A DNA stretch of 64,000 bases from assembly GCA_018350325.1 (NCBI GenBank), contig JAEVLN010000006.1, forward strand, positions 3,334,419 to 3,398,418. The letters run 5' to 3'. Made by a program: the position numbers and the translations under genes. The first letter of the stretch is position 1; each line of letters opens with the position of its first letter. Shown here one piece after another: positions 1 to 11,869 of the stretch. The DNA comes from Globodera rostochiensis. Its lineage: Eukaryota; Nematoda; Chromadorea; Rhabditida; Heteroderidae. The notes under the pieces were generated by a model. It had not been told where the DNA came from. It did no database searches and saw nothing but the letters and a program-made list of their open reading frames with translations.

Positions 1-3000
1 ATAAAAATAAAACATACATAAGCAAATATGGCTTTTATCGAAAGAACCACAAGCTGTAAAAGAAAATTACAGTGATTACTTACAGTGAAATATTAAAAGA
101 ATTTTGACCTCAAAAACGAGCACAAAAACGAGACGAAATGCCAAAATAATCCACCACTTGTCTTGCAACTCGTAATTGTCATCACAAATTGTCTCAAAAG
201 ATTGACCCCACACTTGCCGGCTGATCGGCTGGTTGATCAGTGAGCATGGTGGCCGACGATAGTCTTGATACCGACAATATGTCGTATTTGGAAATTCAGA
301 ATTTTGCACAATGAATTTGGACGAATCAAAATACGCAAAAGTGTCTTCAGCATAGCTAAAAATTAAATGATCCTTTTTGATTTAATTTTCAATTAATGAA
401 CTAATATAACCACCAACCAACCCGTGCAAAGTTTCTTGCGTAAGCTGATAGTAAAGTTTTGGAATGAAATCGGAGGTGAACGCGATCACAAAAGCATTGC
501 AAAGCACCGCAATGTTGCTGATCATGTTGATGATGGTAATCCAAATGCCGATGTTTCTTGCCTGTTCAGCCACTGGACGTTGGGTGGTAATGATGAATCT
601 GTGTTAAAAATAAAATATTACTATTTTCGGGTTTTCAAAGAAATTGGTAAAATTAAAATATAGAAAAAGTTTTTAATGAGGTATATTGGAATTATGATTT
701 GTGAAAAAAGAATGTATATTCTCGGCAGAAAATAAATAAATTTGAAAACACTTTTTTTTATTAAACATTAATTTATTTATTTTTCTCGCTTGTATGCATC
801 TAATCGGATTTCAAGAATGTTGTTAATTAGTGCAAATAAAGGTGCCAATGGGAAAGCGGCAACAAAAAGTGTGACAAATCCAAGTTGGATCACCTGAAAG
901 TAAGAAATTATTAAAATTTAAATACAAATTTTAAATAACCATTTCCAAATATTCGTCAAACAAAAATTGCTGATATACAACATTCAACGAATAGTCCTAA
1001 ATTTAAAAAAGAATATGTAGTCAAAATAATTTCTAACAATATTTTTTCACAAAATAAATACCTGTTCGTATAAGCTGACTTTTGTGCTAGGACTAAAACA
1101 TTTGATGGTTTGGCGCCTTTCCTTGCTAATTCGTTCAGCTTTTTGTTTTTTTGTCTCAGGAATTTTAAAACGCCATCGTCGAACCCAATAGGAAAGCAAT
1201 CTATTAAAGATTTTTATACTTAAATTTATTTATTTTATTATAAGTAATTTAAAAGCACTTACGGGTATCCAATCTCAAAAAATGCATTGATAATCTGTTT
1301 TCCGACCATTATTACAGCCAGCTGAATCACAAGCTCTACCATACAACCAGCCGCTTCACATTGCTCAAAAGGTTGAAATGGCCTAAAAACACGTAGAATT
1401 TTCCCACCTAAAATAATTATTAAAATTATTTTAAATGTACCCAAAACTGAGACGGTCCGCGTCAATCCAACGATTTAGATGGGTCATACCAGCAAATCTT
1501 CCCTTTATGAACGCGATATAGAACAAACTTGAGTAAAAGTTGACGAATTGGAACAAAAACACTTTGAATGTGTAGCTGAAAATTAAAATTAAAAAAATCA
1601 GAAATCTAATTATTTATACCTATTGTCGAATTCAGTTTGAGTTCGAGGACATTCCCAATTAGTCAACTTGAGTGCCAATTTACTGTAGAACTATAATAAT
1701 ATTTTGTTATTTTGATAACATATACCTAGTAAAATGACTAAAATTTTCTTACGAGTAAAATTCAATTTAAAAAAAATTTAAACTTTCAAAAAATAAAAAA
1801 ATCTTAAATGGATCAATTAAAATTTTGTTAACTACAACCCATACAAAGTTCATAATAAGAATAAAAATAAGATTGATCATCGCAGCAGTGCCGGAAGTGA
1901 CCCTAAAATGTGAATAAGATGTATTTCCCCCTTCTTAAATTTTTATATACAAAAATGGAAATAAATTTTCGCACCAAATTGCAAGTGTTCGATGATGGTT
2001 TTGCAGAAAAGTGCTAGCATAAAACACGCGAAGCACAATCACACGGTAAGCGATGATGCCGAAAAGAAGCGCAAGCACCAAAAAGATGAAAAACAAAACG
2101 GTAACGGCAGAGCCACAGAGTCGGCACGCTTTTTCCATGAAAGGAATGTAAGGCTCCTGAACTTGTTGAATTATTGTAAATTGTTTATAGTGCAAACACC
2201 TCCTGTTTAGTGACTGGATTCAGCTTACTCATCTTCTTTCGACGAAACTGAAATTCTGGACGCATCATTTCCTACAAAATTATATATTTTGTTAGTTAAA
2301 ATTCCACTGAGCCACCACGCACTTCTTCAGGTTCAAAGCCCTGCACGTTCCACTTGTAAGCCAGTTCGGCATGGTAACGCTTCCATCCCTCAAGGAAAAG
2401 TGTGATCCAAATGGACATAATGGCAGCAAAAATGATTGTTGACCACTGTGAAAAAATAGTTCAGCAAAATAAATAAATATTAAAAATTCTTACATTATCA
2501 ATTACATAAGTGATCCGTGTGTACAAACAGGTCGCATTAACGGGAACCTAAATATTAAAAAAAAAATTAAATAATATTCTTTGAAAGTACAAAATCGCAT
2601 GAATCACAGATGGGACAGATCAGTTCATGGCCAATATTCCCTTCGCATATGTCGTTGCTAGAATTTAATATATAAAACAATTTCATTACTACCTACCTAA
2701 CTTGCAAAATTTTAAACCTTTTTTAATAAAATTAAATTTCAAATCCATCAAAATTTTTTGAAAAAATGAATCCATTTCTCAGCAGAGGTTTTAAAAGTCG
2801 CCAAAAATTTAAAGTGGCCCTTTTCTGCTTATTTCAGGGTAATGTATGCACTTAATACATGCCTCGGCGCATCTCTGGACACAGTAATCACCCCGTACAA
2901 CATAAACAGAATGCCAAGCAACGAAATTGGCCACAAACATCGCGTGTAATAGCCCAACCAAGCAAAATAAAAGCCAATTTTGGTGCCAAAATAGTTTTGG

Positions 3001-5207
3001 ATCAGATCAAGTGGCTGATACTTGAACACATTCTTCATCTTCACCCACGATTCGTACAGAAGTTGGCGATCACTGCACTTCTCAAAATCCACCCGCTTCG
3101 CTTTTTTGTTTAATTCCTTAATTATTAATTCATTTAAAGAATCAGCAACCATCAAAAGGTGATACGTCATGAAGCGGGAATGCTGCTGTGTATGTCCTGT
3201 TTCTGAGCAGTTTGTCGATGCCAAATCGTAGTTTGTTGATACTTTCTCCACGATCATACCGCGCTCTGATTAGCAGATCATGGACCATCCGAGCCCGATC
3301 TGCCCGTGAGAAAAATGTCTCCGGACTTTCATAGCCAACAAAACTGTTAAATCAAATCAATCATAGAAAATTTATTAAATATGTAAAATAAAAAACATTC
3401 AAACGCTAAATTACCATTCAAAGTGTTGTGCAACAAACGGCTGACAAAAATATGTTTCGGGCTCAATCCGCTTCTTTACCCTTGGATCAAAATCGAGGAA
3501 TTTAAGCCGCTTCAAACAAGCATTCACAAAACCATCGGTGAAGTTCCATTCCTTTTATTGTAAATATATAATCATTAAAAAAATAAAAATCATCTTTGAA
3601 ATTCCCGATACGAACATTAAAAAAACAGAGAAATATTCGGTAAAAACGAGAGTTCTAAAATAAATTTAGAAAATCAAAAAAAAACTGGCGATAAAATAAT
3701 TTGAGTATCCTTTTCACCTTTCTCACGTCATTCCTATGGACTGGCATTCGGACCATCATCAACTCGGCCTGACGCATTAGCACTTTGAATGGAGCGTGAA
3801 TGAGCACAAATTTAATGTTTGGATTCTTAATGTTTCAATCTTCAAAAATTTAACATTGAAAATATCACAATTGCAGTGGCATTTGCATATTCAAGTTCAA
3901 GGCCAAGACCCAGCAAGCTTTCCTCGTACATTCGTCGCTAAATGGGAAATAATAAAATTAAAATTCTTAGTCTACACACCTTAATCATTTCATAATCAAT
4001 AATTTAATTTATTTTCTACCTATTTATAAAAACTTTTTGTGAGTGTAAATGCGGTGAACGTTGTGGTGACGAGTGGGAATTGGCATCCTCAACATCTTCA
4101 TTGCTGTCCTCCTTGTCCTCGCTGTTGTTCAACTCTTTCTCCTCATAGACTAGCACAAAATCGATGAGGCGCTTACCATCGGAAAAGTACGACGAGGGGA
4201 TACTGTAGGCAGAACGCCAATTTAGTTGGAAAAAATTGAAATTCATTTAAATTATATTCTTTACTGAAATTTTGCGGGTTTTACACGCGCTGTTCCGTGG
4301 GACGTCTCTCCATTTTGCTCCAACTCAAATCTTTCTTTATTCATCTTCATAGGCTAAATGAATGCATTTATTCATAATCTGCATGGGAAATAAGCTATCT
4401 CAATATTTAAACTTTTTAATGTTCATTGCTTTATTTTTTAAATAAACTGATTTCCAAATAATAAAGACACCTGAATTTTGGGATTCATCTTGTTCAATTC
4501 GGCAAAAGTAACAGCGCCTTCATCTGAAATTATTACATTAATTTTTAAAATCTCTTATAATAATAAAATTCGGAAACAAAAAAAAAATAGTTAAATATAT
4601 CTTAAAACTAAAAACAAAACTTTTGTGTCTTTGCACAAGAATGAATTGAGATTAAAAAGGTGAATAAACATCGGGGTTAAACGAATCGATTGCCCTCCAA
4701 AATTTGTCCTTGGTTGTGGAATGAAGAACCACCAAGATTTCTCAATAATACAAAAAGTTTCAACTAAATTCCTAAAAAATAAGATTTTGAAGCTATGTAT
4801 ATGTGAATTTTTAAAAAAGATTATCGTAAATTAATCAAATAACTCTTCGGCTGAGAGGGAGAAATAGAATAATTACGTTTAATTGCTTAGTTTTTTCAAA
4901 AATATTTCTTGAAGCAGCTTTTATTAGATTTATTATAGTTATTAATGGGATTTAAAAATATTTAATGCTCATTTGTGTGAGTCACTAAAGCTATATCAAT
5001 TAAAAAATTAAAAGATGGTAGATTGGTTGCTTTTGATTGAGATAGTGAAGAGGTTGAAATTCTAAAAACGATTCTTTTTTTAATCTGATTTTAATCTTCT
5101 AAAGATTATATAATCTTACCGAGGCTCCGTGTCTCTAAAATATCCTCTGTTTCATCAAAATCCAAAGCATGGAGTCTTTCCAGCCTGACACGCTTCGGAT
5201 TACTCAT
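1..5207 (-). CDS. Anoctamin (TMEM16 family), 3' end beyond window
   Basis: Multi-exon anoctamin, the family of Ca2+-activated chloride channels and phospholipid scramblases of plasma and internal membranes. The start ATG is at 5207 and exon 1 ends at a gtaag donor near 5120. The N-terminal dimerisation domain is seen at about 4205-4018 ([15 protein letters not shown]). Next come a segment near 3800 ([20 protein letters not shown]), the [15 protein letters not shown] stretch near 3300, and the family signature [19 protein letters not shown] near 3000. The first extracellular loop has CPICDSC near 2610, and [11 protein letters not shown] near 2400 follows it. Later transmembrane exons include [17 protein letters not shown] near 1650, [15 protein letters not shown] near 1300, and [17 protein letters not shown] near 850. 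The last transmembrane segments continue past position 1. Exon joins keep frame where checked. The acidic Ca2+ sites were not verified residue by residue. The family call is certain; the subtype (anoh-1 or anoh-2 type) is not decided. Confidence 0.95.
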
Positions 5208-6448
5208 GCGTCAATTTTTAAAATATTGTTGATCCTTAATGGATAAAAAAGGAAAATTTTCAAATTGAAAATTTTCAAAATTATAAATGATCCATCTTTT
5301 AAATTTAACAAAAAAAGCAAATTGAGCCTTTTAAATTTAACAAAAAATACAACTCAAAATAGAGAGCACTCTCGCAATCGATGGGAAAGCGATTATTTGA
5401 GGAGAATAGTGAAGAATAAATCGATGGATTGTAACCATTCATTCATATGCGGACGGTGGGAGGGAGGGAAGCGAAGAAAAGGGCGGCAGTTTGTTAAAGT
5501 TAGGTAGTTGAACGTAAAAACAAAATTAGGTATTCTCACTTTCATTTAGGCGGAAAATTTTAATTTTTTCATAAAAAATTAATTCTTTATTAAGGACGAA
5601 GAAATTTTGGGAAAATATCGGTCATACGGTCCACACCAGGGGTGCTCATGGATACAAATTTTTAAATCCGTGTCTGGACTCCGGATATATCCGCGGCCTT
5701 TGTATCCGTATCCGTTTGTATCCATCTCATTTTTCGAAATTCATATCCGTATCCAATCCGCAATTTCCGCTCAGAAAATTTTTCCAATTTTTAAACCAAA
5801 AATTAAGAATTTTTTTCTATCAGTGCATTAAAAATAGTCATTTTTGAAGCTTTTTAGTAATGAGAGGTCCGGCGGCGCCGATAGACGCCGCCGGGAAATG
5901 TTTTTTTGTAGATTTGACAATTTTTGTTAAGAGAAAAAAGATTTTGTTGTCAATTTTCCCAAAAAAGCCACAAGGATCTCAAACGACCACAAAAATCCGC
6001 AAATCCGCATTTCAAAAAAAAATCCTCAGTGTCCATTTTACAATTTTTTCCTTAGTTTTCAAAATTTTAAACCAGTTCTTAAATTCTCAATTTTTATTTT
6101 CTAGCGACAATCGTAATTTTAAAGCCTATATGAGTGATTTTTCCCATTTTTTAATCAGTGGACAACTGAGTCCCCACTTAAAAAGACACTTCAGTCCCGG
6201 GTCTGTAACTCTTCAGGGAATGGTTGCCCAACCAAAATTTTTTCGGATTCTTACTTTGCAGACCGAAAGGAGTCAATTGATATATATTTCGTTCGGTGAA
6301 AGAAATATTTTCCATGGAAATATTTACAATTGGAACGAACTGCATTGGGCAAACAAGTAACGGCGTCGTAGTCTTTGATGAAAAAAATAGAAATATATAT
6401 AAAATAGGACAATAAAAAATCAAGATTTATATAAATTGTTTAACAAAA
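5208..6448. other. Spacer with repeat remnants
   Basis: No gene is supported here. A hAT-type left terminus (CAGGGGTGC) begins at 5637 and is followed by iterations of the word ggatac/gtatcc to about 5770; no matching right terminus was found. A copy of the dispersed GC hairpin repeat lies at about 5863-5900. Open frames on the + strand (for example 5860-6360) run through this repeat and low-complexity sequence and look like chance. Confidence 0.6.
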
Positions 6449-7785
6449 TCATGGCACTTGGCCACCACAAGTCAATGTTTCTGTGCTGGGACATCCAGTG
6501 CAAGACACATATTTGACACTGAACGTATCGCCAATTTGATGTGAGCACTTCGTTGTGAGGGGGACGGCTAAACAGCCTTTGGTGTTTGCACTGGTGCCTT
6601 CCACGAGCGCTTGTATAGTACAACCTCAAAAATATTTGATATTTCACAGAATTTGTAATTTGGGAATTTTGGGATTTGTCATTCTTTCTGTTTGTACAAT
6701 TACTACCGAGTAGTAAGTAATGAGATAGACGAATTCTCAATTTTAATTGAAAATCAAAAAACCTAAGCTGATTTAAATTAGTTGGTGAACACACGCAGCA
6801 CTTACCATCAGTGGTTGAGCAAGTTGTCGGGCATTGTGTTGTTAGTCGTACCAAAATATTTCCATTGTTAACACCAAAAGGCGTATAGCAGATGTTGTTG
6901 GTATCACAAACGCATGGATTTGCGCACTGCGCATTCTGTTGAACATCAAACACGGCCGTGCCTCGCGGCAAATATTCCGCGTTCGTACCTCCAGGGCATG
7001 AAGTCACCGGACACGCGGACTTTGTTGGTGCCGCAATTCCGCGCTGAGTACGGTCAAAGATCAGCGTTGCAGCGCATGCTTTGCACGCTGAAATGCTCGC
7101 AAAACTTTAAATACAGTTTCATCATATAATAATGAATTTTAGATGTAAGATATCTCAAAATGGTTTTAAATTTTGTTACTATGTCATACTCAATTTTTTC
7201 AATAGAAAAAAACATACATGTTGTGGTTGTGGTGGTTGTTGTAGTTGTTGTAGTCGTGGATGTCGTTGTAGTTGGTTTCGTGGTTGTCGTTGTAGTTGGT
7301 TTCGTGGTTGTCGTTGTAGTTGGTTTTGTGGTTGTCGTTGTAGTTGGTTTTGTGGTTGTCGTTGTAGTTGGTTTTGTGGTTGTCGTCGTAGTTGGTTTCG
7401 TGGTTGTCGTTGTAGTTGGTTTCGTGGTTGTCGTCGTAGTTGGTTTCGTGGTTGTCGTCGTAGTTGGTTTCGTGGTTGTCGTTGTAGTTGGTTTCGTGGT
7501 TGTCGTTGTAGTTGGTTTTGTGGTTGTCGTTGTAGTTGGTTTTGTGGTTGTCGTTGTAGTTGGTATCGTGGATATTGTTGTTAGGGTTGTAGTTGGTATC
7601 GAAGTTGCCGTTGTCATACTCGGTGTAGTTGTCTTTGATGTTGTTGCTGCCGATGTACTAGTTGTTGCTCCGGGTGGTGAACCTGTGCGCATACAACCAT
7701 TGACATGTTGTTGCAACATGGAAAGGTAAGCAGCCATAAATCCCACACAGAGCAGAAGCGACGTAAACGATGAAAAAATGAGCAT
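6449..7785 (-). CDS. Secreted Thr-rich mucin-like protein with Cys-rich C-terminal domain
   Basis: Three exons (7218-7785, 6806-7087, 6449-6624) join in frame to 341 residues. The N-terminus (MLIFSSFTSLLLCVGFMAAY) is a likely signal peptide or signal anchor. Residues of about 45-185 are almost pure Thr, with an 8-residue unit TTTTTTKP repeated about a dozen times, a typical O-glycosylation track. The remaining roughly 150 residues hold many cysteines. They include CKACAATLIFD, CPVTSCPGG, CANPCVCDTNNIC, CPTTC and a final SCTGCPSTETLTC. The spacing recalls the nematode C6/DUF281 type of extracellular domain, but this is recalled by eye and needs a profile search. Likely a surface-coat, cuticle or gland-secreted mucin-like protein. 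The + strand frames opposite the repeat (runs of Val or Cys/Arg) are shadows. Confidence 0.8.
7236..7600 (-). repeat. 24-bp in-frame coding minisatellite (TTTTTTKP)
   Basis: Tandem 24-bp unit, ggttgtcgttgtagttggtt plus tcgt or ttgt on the + strand, about 14 copies with few substitutions. Almost all changes are third-base swaps (cgt/cgtc, ttcgtg/ttttgtg). The near absence of frame-breaking changes supports translation as the Thr-Lys-Pro track on the minus strand. Confidence 0.9.
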
Positions 7786-8649
7786 TTTTGTAGATATTCA
7801 AATCGGAAAGTAAAATTATTAGGACTTAAAGCATTAAATTAAAAAATTTCTGAAATCACTTCTAGAGCATTAACTGTCATCTAACTGACAAAAATTATAT
7901 TTTAGAAAGATAAGGTTTCTTCTTTATATTTTTACCGCCGTATCTTTTCTTATAAACAGTTGTTCAATGACCTGGAAAACGCAGGTGAAGCTTATATGAA
8001 CATTAAATCCAATCAACAACTTCATCCGGATAAAACCGCTTTTAGCGGTGAGTGTGGTATCTCGAAATAATTTCCAATTTTCCTGAACGCATTATCACGA
8101 CTTGTTTATTAAAAGTGTATATGCATTAATAAGTATGTTTGTAAAATAAAAATGGTTCCTGTAAATAATATGCGCCAAAATGAATATTTAAAACCTTAAA
8201 AATAAATAATCAAAAAGAGCCTCCAGATGCTTTAGTAATTTTAAAATGTAATATTAATTTGCTACCAACCATTTTTTACACTATTGCATAATTCTGCAAA
8301 AAGTCTGAAAGTTTTGTATTTTTAATTAAAATCCGATATGCGCTGAACCCATTCGAAATCTGAGCTGAACAGTCTGATCAACTGTGACATCCTAGCATCA
8401 GTTATTCTTTATAAAAGCAAATTTGGCGGCATAAAAAGAAAATGAAATTTTTAATAGTTTTTATAACTATTTGTTATAAATATATTGAAAAGAAAAAATT
8501 TGAAATCCGGATTTCAGATTTTCCGGACATTTGCTTACATTTTGATTTGTTGTTTATTTCTTTTAGAATTTATTTTAAAATAAATTTAGTGATGATTGTC
8601 CGGCTGCAGAACATGCGGTATATAATTAAGTTGCCGGCCTTACGGAGCA

Positions 8650-9130
8650 CCACGATTCGGCGCGCACGATTCGGCACGCACGATTCGGCGCGCACGATTC
8701 GGCGCGCACGATTCGGCGCGCACGATTCGGCGCGGCACGATTCGGCGCCGACAAGTTTTTCGTTATAACTTAGTTCAAAGTCAACTAAACCAAACATACT
8801 TGGTATCATTCGAAAGCTCTTAGTATGCTGAACCTTTGATCAAGCTAAAGCTAACCGATTCGACTTAAATAAAGTTATGGCACCATAACTAAAAGTTGGC
8901 ACGAAAAACAGAAATTTTCTAAGATTTTAAGCTATAACTTTTTTTTGGAAAGACAAATCGGTAGCTTTAGCTTGATCAAAGGTTCAGCATACTAAGAGCT
9001 TTCGAATGATACCAAGTATGTTTGGTTTAGTTGACTTTGAAATAAGTTATAACGAAAAACTTGTCGGCGCCGAATCGTGCCGCGCTGAAACGTGTGCGCC
9101 GAATCGTGCGCGCCGAATCGAGGTGTACCG
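8650..9130. mobile_element. Foldback (large inverted repeat) element
   Basis: Left arm (about 8680-8865) and right arm (about 8958-9125) are near-perfect reverse complements for about 170 bp around a centre of about 95 bp. The arms share the stretch from gccgacaagtttttcgttat through aggttcagcatactaagagc. The outer end of the left arm carries about six tandem copies of a 14-bp unit, cgcgcacgattcgg; fewer, degraded copies close the right arm. No reading frame is present. Behaves like a foldback transposon or palindromic MITE; no target duplication was identified. Confidence 0.75.
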
Positions 9131-9164
9131 CGGCCTTAGTAACGGACGGACCATTTGAACGGTT

Positions 9165-9360
9165 ACCCAACATTTGCGGCCCGGACATTTGCGGCCCGGA
9201 CATTTGCGGCCCGGACTTTTGCGGCCCGGACTTTTGCGGCCCGGACTTTTGCGGCCCGGACTTTTGCGGCCCGGACTTTTGCGGCTACAGCGAAAATCGG
9301 ACATTTGCGGCTAGACACTTGCGTCCGGACATTTGCGCCCCGGACATTTGCGGCCAAAAT
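9165..9360. repeat. 15-bp minisatellite (acatttgcggcccgg)
   Basis: About eight tandem units of cggacatttgcggcc, with a later group where catttgcgg becomes cttttgcgg, then diverged copies to about 9360. The core acatttgcg is shared with the minisatellites at 39.7 and 40.1 kb. Confidence 0.85.
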
Positions 9361-9381
9361 GTGAAGAGATTTTATATCCCT

Positions 9382-9645
9382 TTTTCGGACATTTGCGGTC
9401 CGACTTTTGCGGCCCCAGCCAAAATAAGACATTTGCGGCTCGACATTTCGCCATTTTGGGAGCATGAAAGCCGGGATCGGGATTTCGACGGTTCAAAAAC
9501 CGGGATCGGGATTAACAGGACTTTTCAACCGGTCATTTTTCAAAATTCCGGTCTCTATGATTTGGTTATTTAAAAATAATTGGCGAAATGTCGAGCCGCA
9601 AATGTCTTATTTTGGCTGGGGCCGCAAAAGTCGGGCCGCAAATGT
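9382..9645. repeat. Inverted repeat pair flanking gggatcggga words
   Basis: The segment at about 9390-9450 (tttgcggccccagccaaaat and neighbours) is reverse-complemented at about 9583-9645. The intervening sequence iterates cgggatcggga. Same style as the hAT-like elements elsewhere in the window, but no clear target duplication was found. Confidence 0.6.
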
Positions 9646-10012
9646 CGTACAGCCATTTGAACCATTTCAATTTACAAAATGCGTTTTGAATCCGTTGGAT
9701 ATCACCGTAAAAGGAACAAAAATAAATAAAGCCCCGTGATGGCCTTGGGTTATGAATTATATATAAAATGTTTATAGTTAACTTCTAAATTTTAATAATT
9801 AAAAAGAAAAGATTTTTTTACGGGGTTTCGGGGTTTAGATTTCTGATCATTCAAGATGCGATATGCGTAACTTCCGAAATTGCCAAATAAAGAAATTGCA
9901 GTCGGCTCAAGTAAACAAGAAATTTTAATTTTGAATTTAGAATTTTATTCTAGTTTTTCTGGCCTTTCTGTGATTGAAACCTGCACTAATAATTTGTTTT
10001 GGATATATTACA

Positions 10013-10565
10013 TTATGTAATTGGCGTTGTCGGCTTCAATTTGATGTTCTTTAACTCGTTTATGACAGCGACACGATCTCCGTCACCCTTTGGCAAAATA
10101 TCGACAATCAATCCTTTCTTTTCAAGTCGCGCAACATTCTCTTTATCTGCTAAATTCCCAATTTTGAATGGTGGTTGAAATTCTGAAAATTCATAATTTA
10201 AACTTTTTATTAATTTTAAATAAATTTTAATATAAGAACCGTTTGGAATAATAGAATTTTCCTTTCCACGAGTTTTCCCACTTTTATTTGGGTGTTTCCG
10301 AATGAGTGACGTCAATTCGCCTTAAACAAATATTTTTTTAGTTTTTAAACAAAGTTCATTTAAAACTGCTTAAGCAAAAGAAAGTATGAATTTTCTATTT
10401 AATATAAAAGATATTTAAATTTTAAATATATGATAAAAGACATATTTATTTACTCTCAAAACTATTATGCTTCAAAACATTTCTATTGAGTGTAGCAGGA
10501 CGCGCTATTGCCGCAATGGTTTGAAATAGAACAAATGCAAAATATAATGCATTGTAAACATACAT
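10013..10565 (-). CDS. Small secreted protein, unknown function
   Basis: Three exons (10454-10565, 10240-10320, 10013-10182; 112+81+170 nt) join in phase to exactly 121 codons, giving 120 residues. The start at 10565 is chosen because it opens a clean signal peptide: MYVYNALYFAFVLFQ followed by TIAAIA and then RPATLN, a plausible signal-peptidase site. The mature protein is basic and free of cysteines. Its C-terminal half reads FKIGNLADKENVARLEKKG then LIVDILPKGDGDRVAVINEL and ends KPTTPIT. I do not recognise the family. The size, secretion signal and location in a genome with a known effector make a secreted effector or neuropeptide-like product possible, but nothing in the sequence proves this. 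Confidence 0.65.
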
Positions 10566-11869
10566 TTCGACCTGTACTATATACATTTACTATAAACTAA
10601 ACACATTATTTTGTTATTACTATTATTTAAAAAAAAACCCTTTTATGAATGAATACATAAATATTAATATAAAAAATTACTTTAGAATATTGCCAACATT
10701 TTATAGTCTTTTATGAAAGAAATTGATTTTTGAGTTGGAAAACATATCCGGACATCGTCAACGCACTGTTATTGAATAATTAATTGTATACAAAATTTGG
10801 CTTTTCAATCTTTAGGAAAATTTATAAGAAAAATGAAATTTTTGCGTTTATTTGGGGAAGGACATAGGTGTTTTAGATTGAGAATCTTTTAAAGCAATTT
10901 ATCAGTTTTTACTAGGGCCCGGTCGAGACGAGGTCTCGTCTCGAGATCTCGAAAAATCTCGACGAGATATCTCGAGAAATCTCGTCTCGACATCTCGTCT
11001 CGAATAAAACGGAATTTTTAAGCAATTTCTCCACTGATTCAAAAAAATAGCAATGCGGCAGACAGCATATGGTCAGACATATCCCCTCACCATTGAATTT
11101 TCTTTTGATTTTCAAAACCTTGGAACACAGGCTAACTCTTATATTTCGTGACTCAAAATTTTCTCGGCGGCGCCTATCGGCACCGCCGACCCTCCTCCCT
11201 CCAGAAGAAAACAGAAGTCTCAAAAAACTATTTAATTTTTTCACTAAAGTTGCTCCCCATTCTCACAATTGTCTCCGACCCTCGACATGACCAATCCCGT
11301 CCTCCCCGATTTTCCCGCCCCCAAGGAGTCGGGAGCAAACCTATTTTGAACCTAAATTAAAAAATTTTGGTAAAAGTCTCGGATTTTTGTGAGTCAATTC
11401 TCGAGTCCGGGGGCAACTCTTGGTAAAGTTAGGTCTCGAGCATCACTAGCAAGTGATGAACACTTTGTCCAATGAATCATCGATTAAAATTTCAAAGTGA
11501 ATTTCACTCGGAAAATTTTTAATTTGGAACAGTCTAAGAACAGTTTACTCTGTTCTGTTCCTGTTCTGTTCTCTAGGTCGGAACAGAACAGGAATAGAAC
11601 AGAAAGGCTGTTCAAAATTTAGACACCCTTTTCAAGTAAATAAATGCATTTTATTTTTACTTGCGACCAAGGCAATTTATATTTTGCAATGCCAACATGT
11701 CACGCATTTTGTGCCAGTTTCGCACGCTGTCGGGAGTTTGTCACACTTTAACGCAAAAATCAATTATTATTTTTTTAATGTTTTAGTTTTACCCCTGGGC
11801 CTGCTTCAATAATTTTGCAGGAAGATTCGATGAAAGATTACAAAGAAAATTCTATCATGTGCGTTCTGT
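10566..11869. other. Spacer with word-iterated repeats and a Cys-rich coding remnant
   Basis: 10566-10910 is AT-rich with no gene seen. 10913-11445 is a dyad-rich repeat built from ctcgagac/gtctcgag words and includes a hairpin-repeat copy at 11160-11200. 11540-11620 iterates ctgttctgttc and its complement. On the minus strand near 11745-11680 a short Cys-rich stretch (CETGTKCVTCWHC then a stop) looks coding. It could not be joined cleanly to the gene upstream, so it may be a lost or alternative last exon. Confidence 0.45.
10913..11445. repeat. Word-iterated repeat (ctcgagac) of hAT-like style
   Basis: Begins tagggcccggtcgagac and ends gaggtctcgagcatcacta, which are imperfect inverted termini. 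The first 100 bp iterate gtctcgag, tctcgacgag and related palindromic words. A reverse-oriented copy of the dispersed GC hairpin (ctcggcggcgcctatcggca) lies at about 11163-11200. Target duplication is not convincing, so classification rests on style alone. Confidence 0.5.

Larger units (their letters stand above)
7786..10012. other. Gene-free spacer dominated by repeats
   Basis: 7786-8640 is ordinary AT-rich sequence with no supported gene; it holds the upstream region of the mucin-like gene. From about 8650 to 9650 it is a foldback element followed by minisatellites, listed separately. 9650-10012 shows nothing distinctive beyond AT-rich sequence. Confidence 0.6.

Noticed and set aside
5860..6360. 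166-codon + strand frame
   Set aside because: Begins in a GC hairpin repeat and runs through AT-rich low-complexity sequence; no family resemblance.
7160..7729. Long + strand frames rich in Val or in Cys/Arg/Gly
   Set aside because: They are the reverse complement of the Thr-Lys-Pro repeat of the mucin-like gene, which has a signal peptide and phased introns on the other strand.
9061..9573. Open frames through the catttgcgg minisatellite
   Set aside because: A repeat period of 15 bp (divisible by three) keeps frames open by chance; no domain, start context or splice support.
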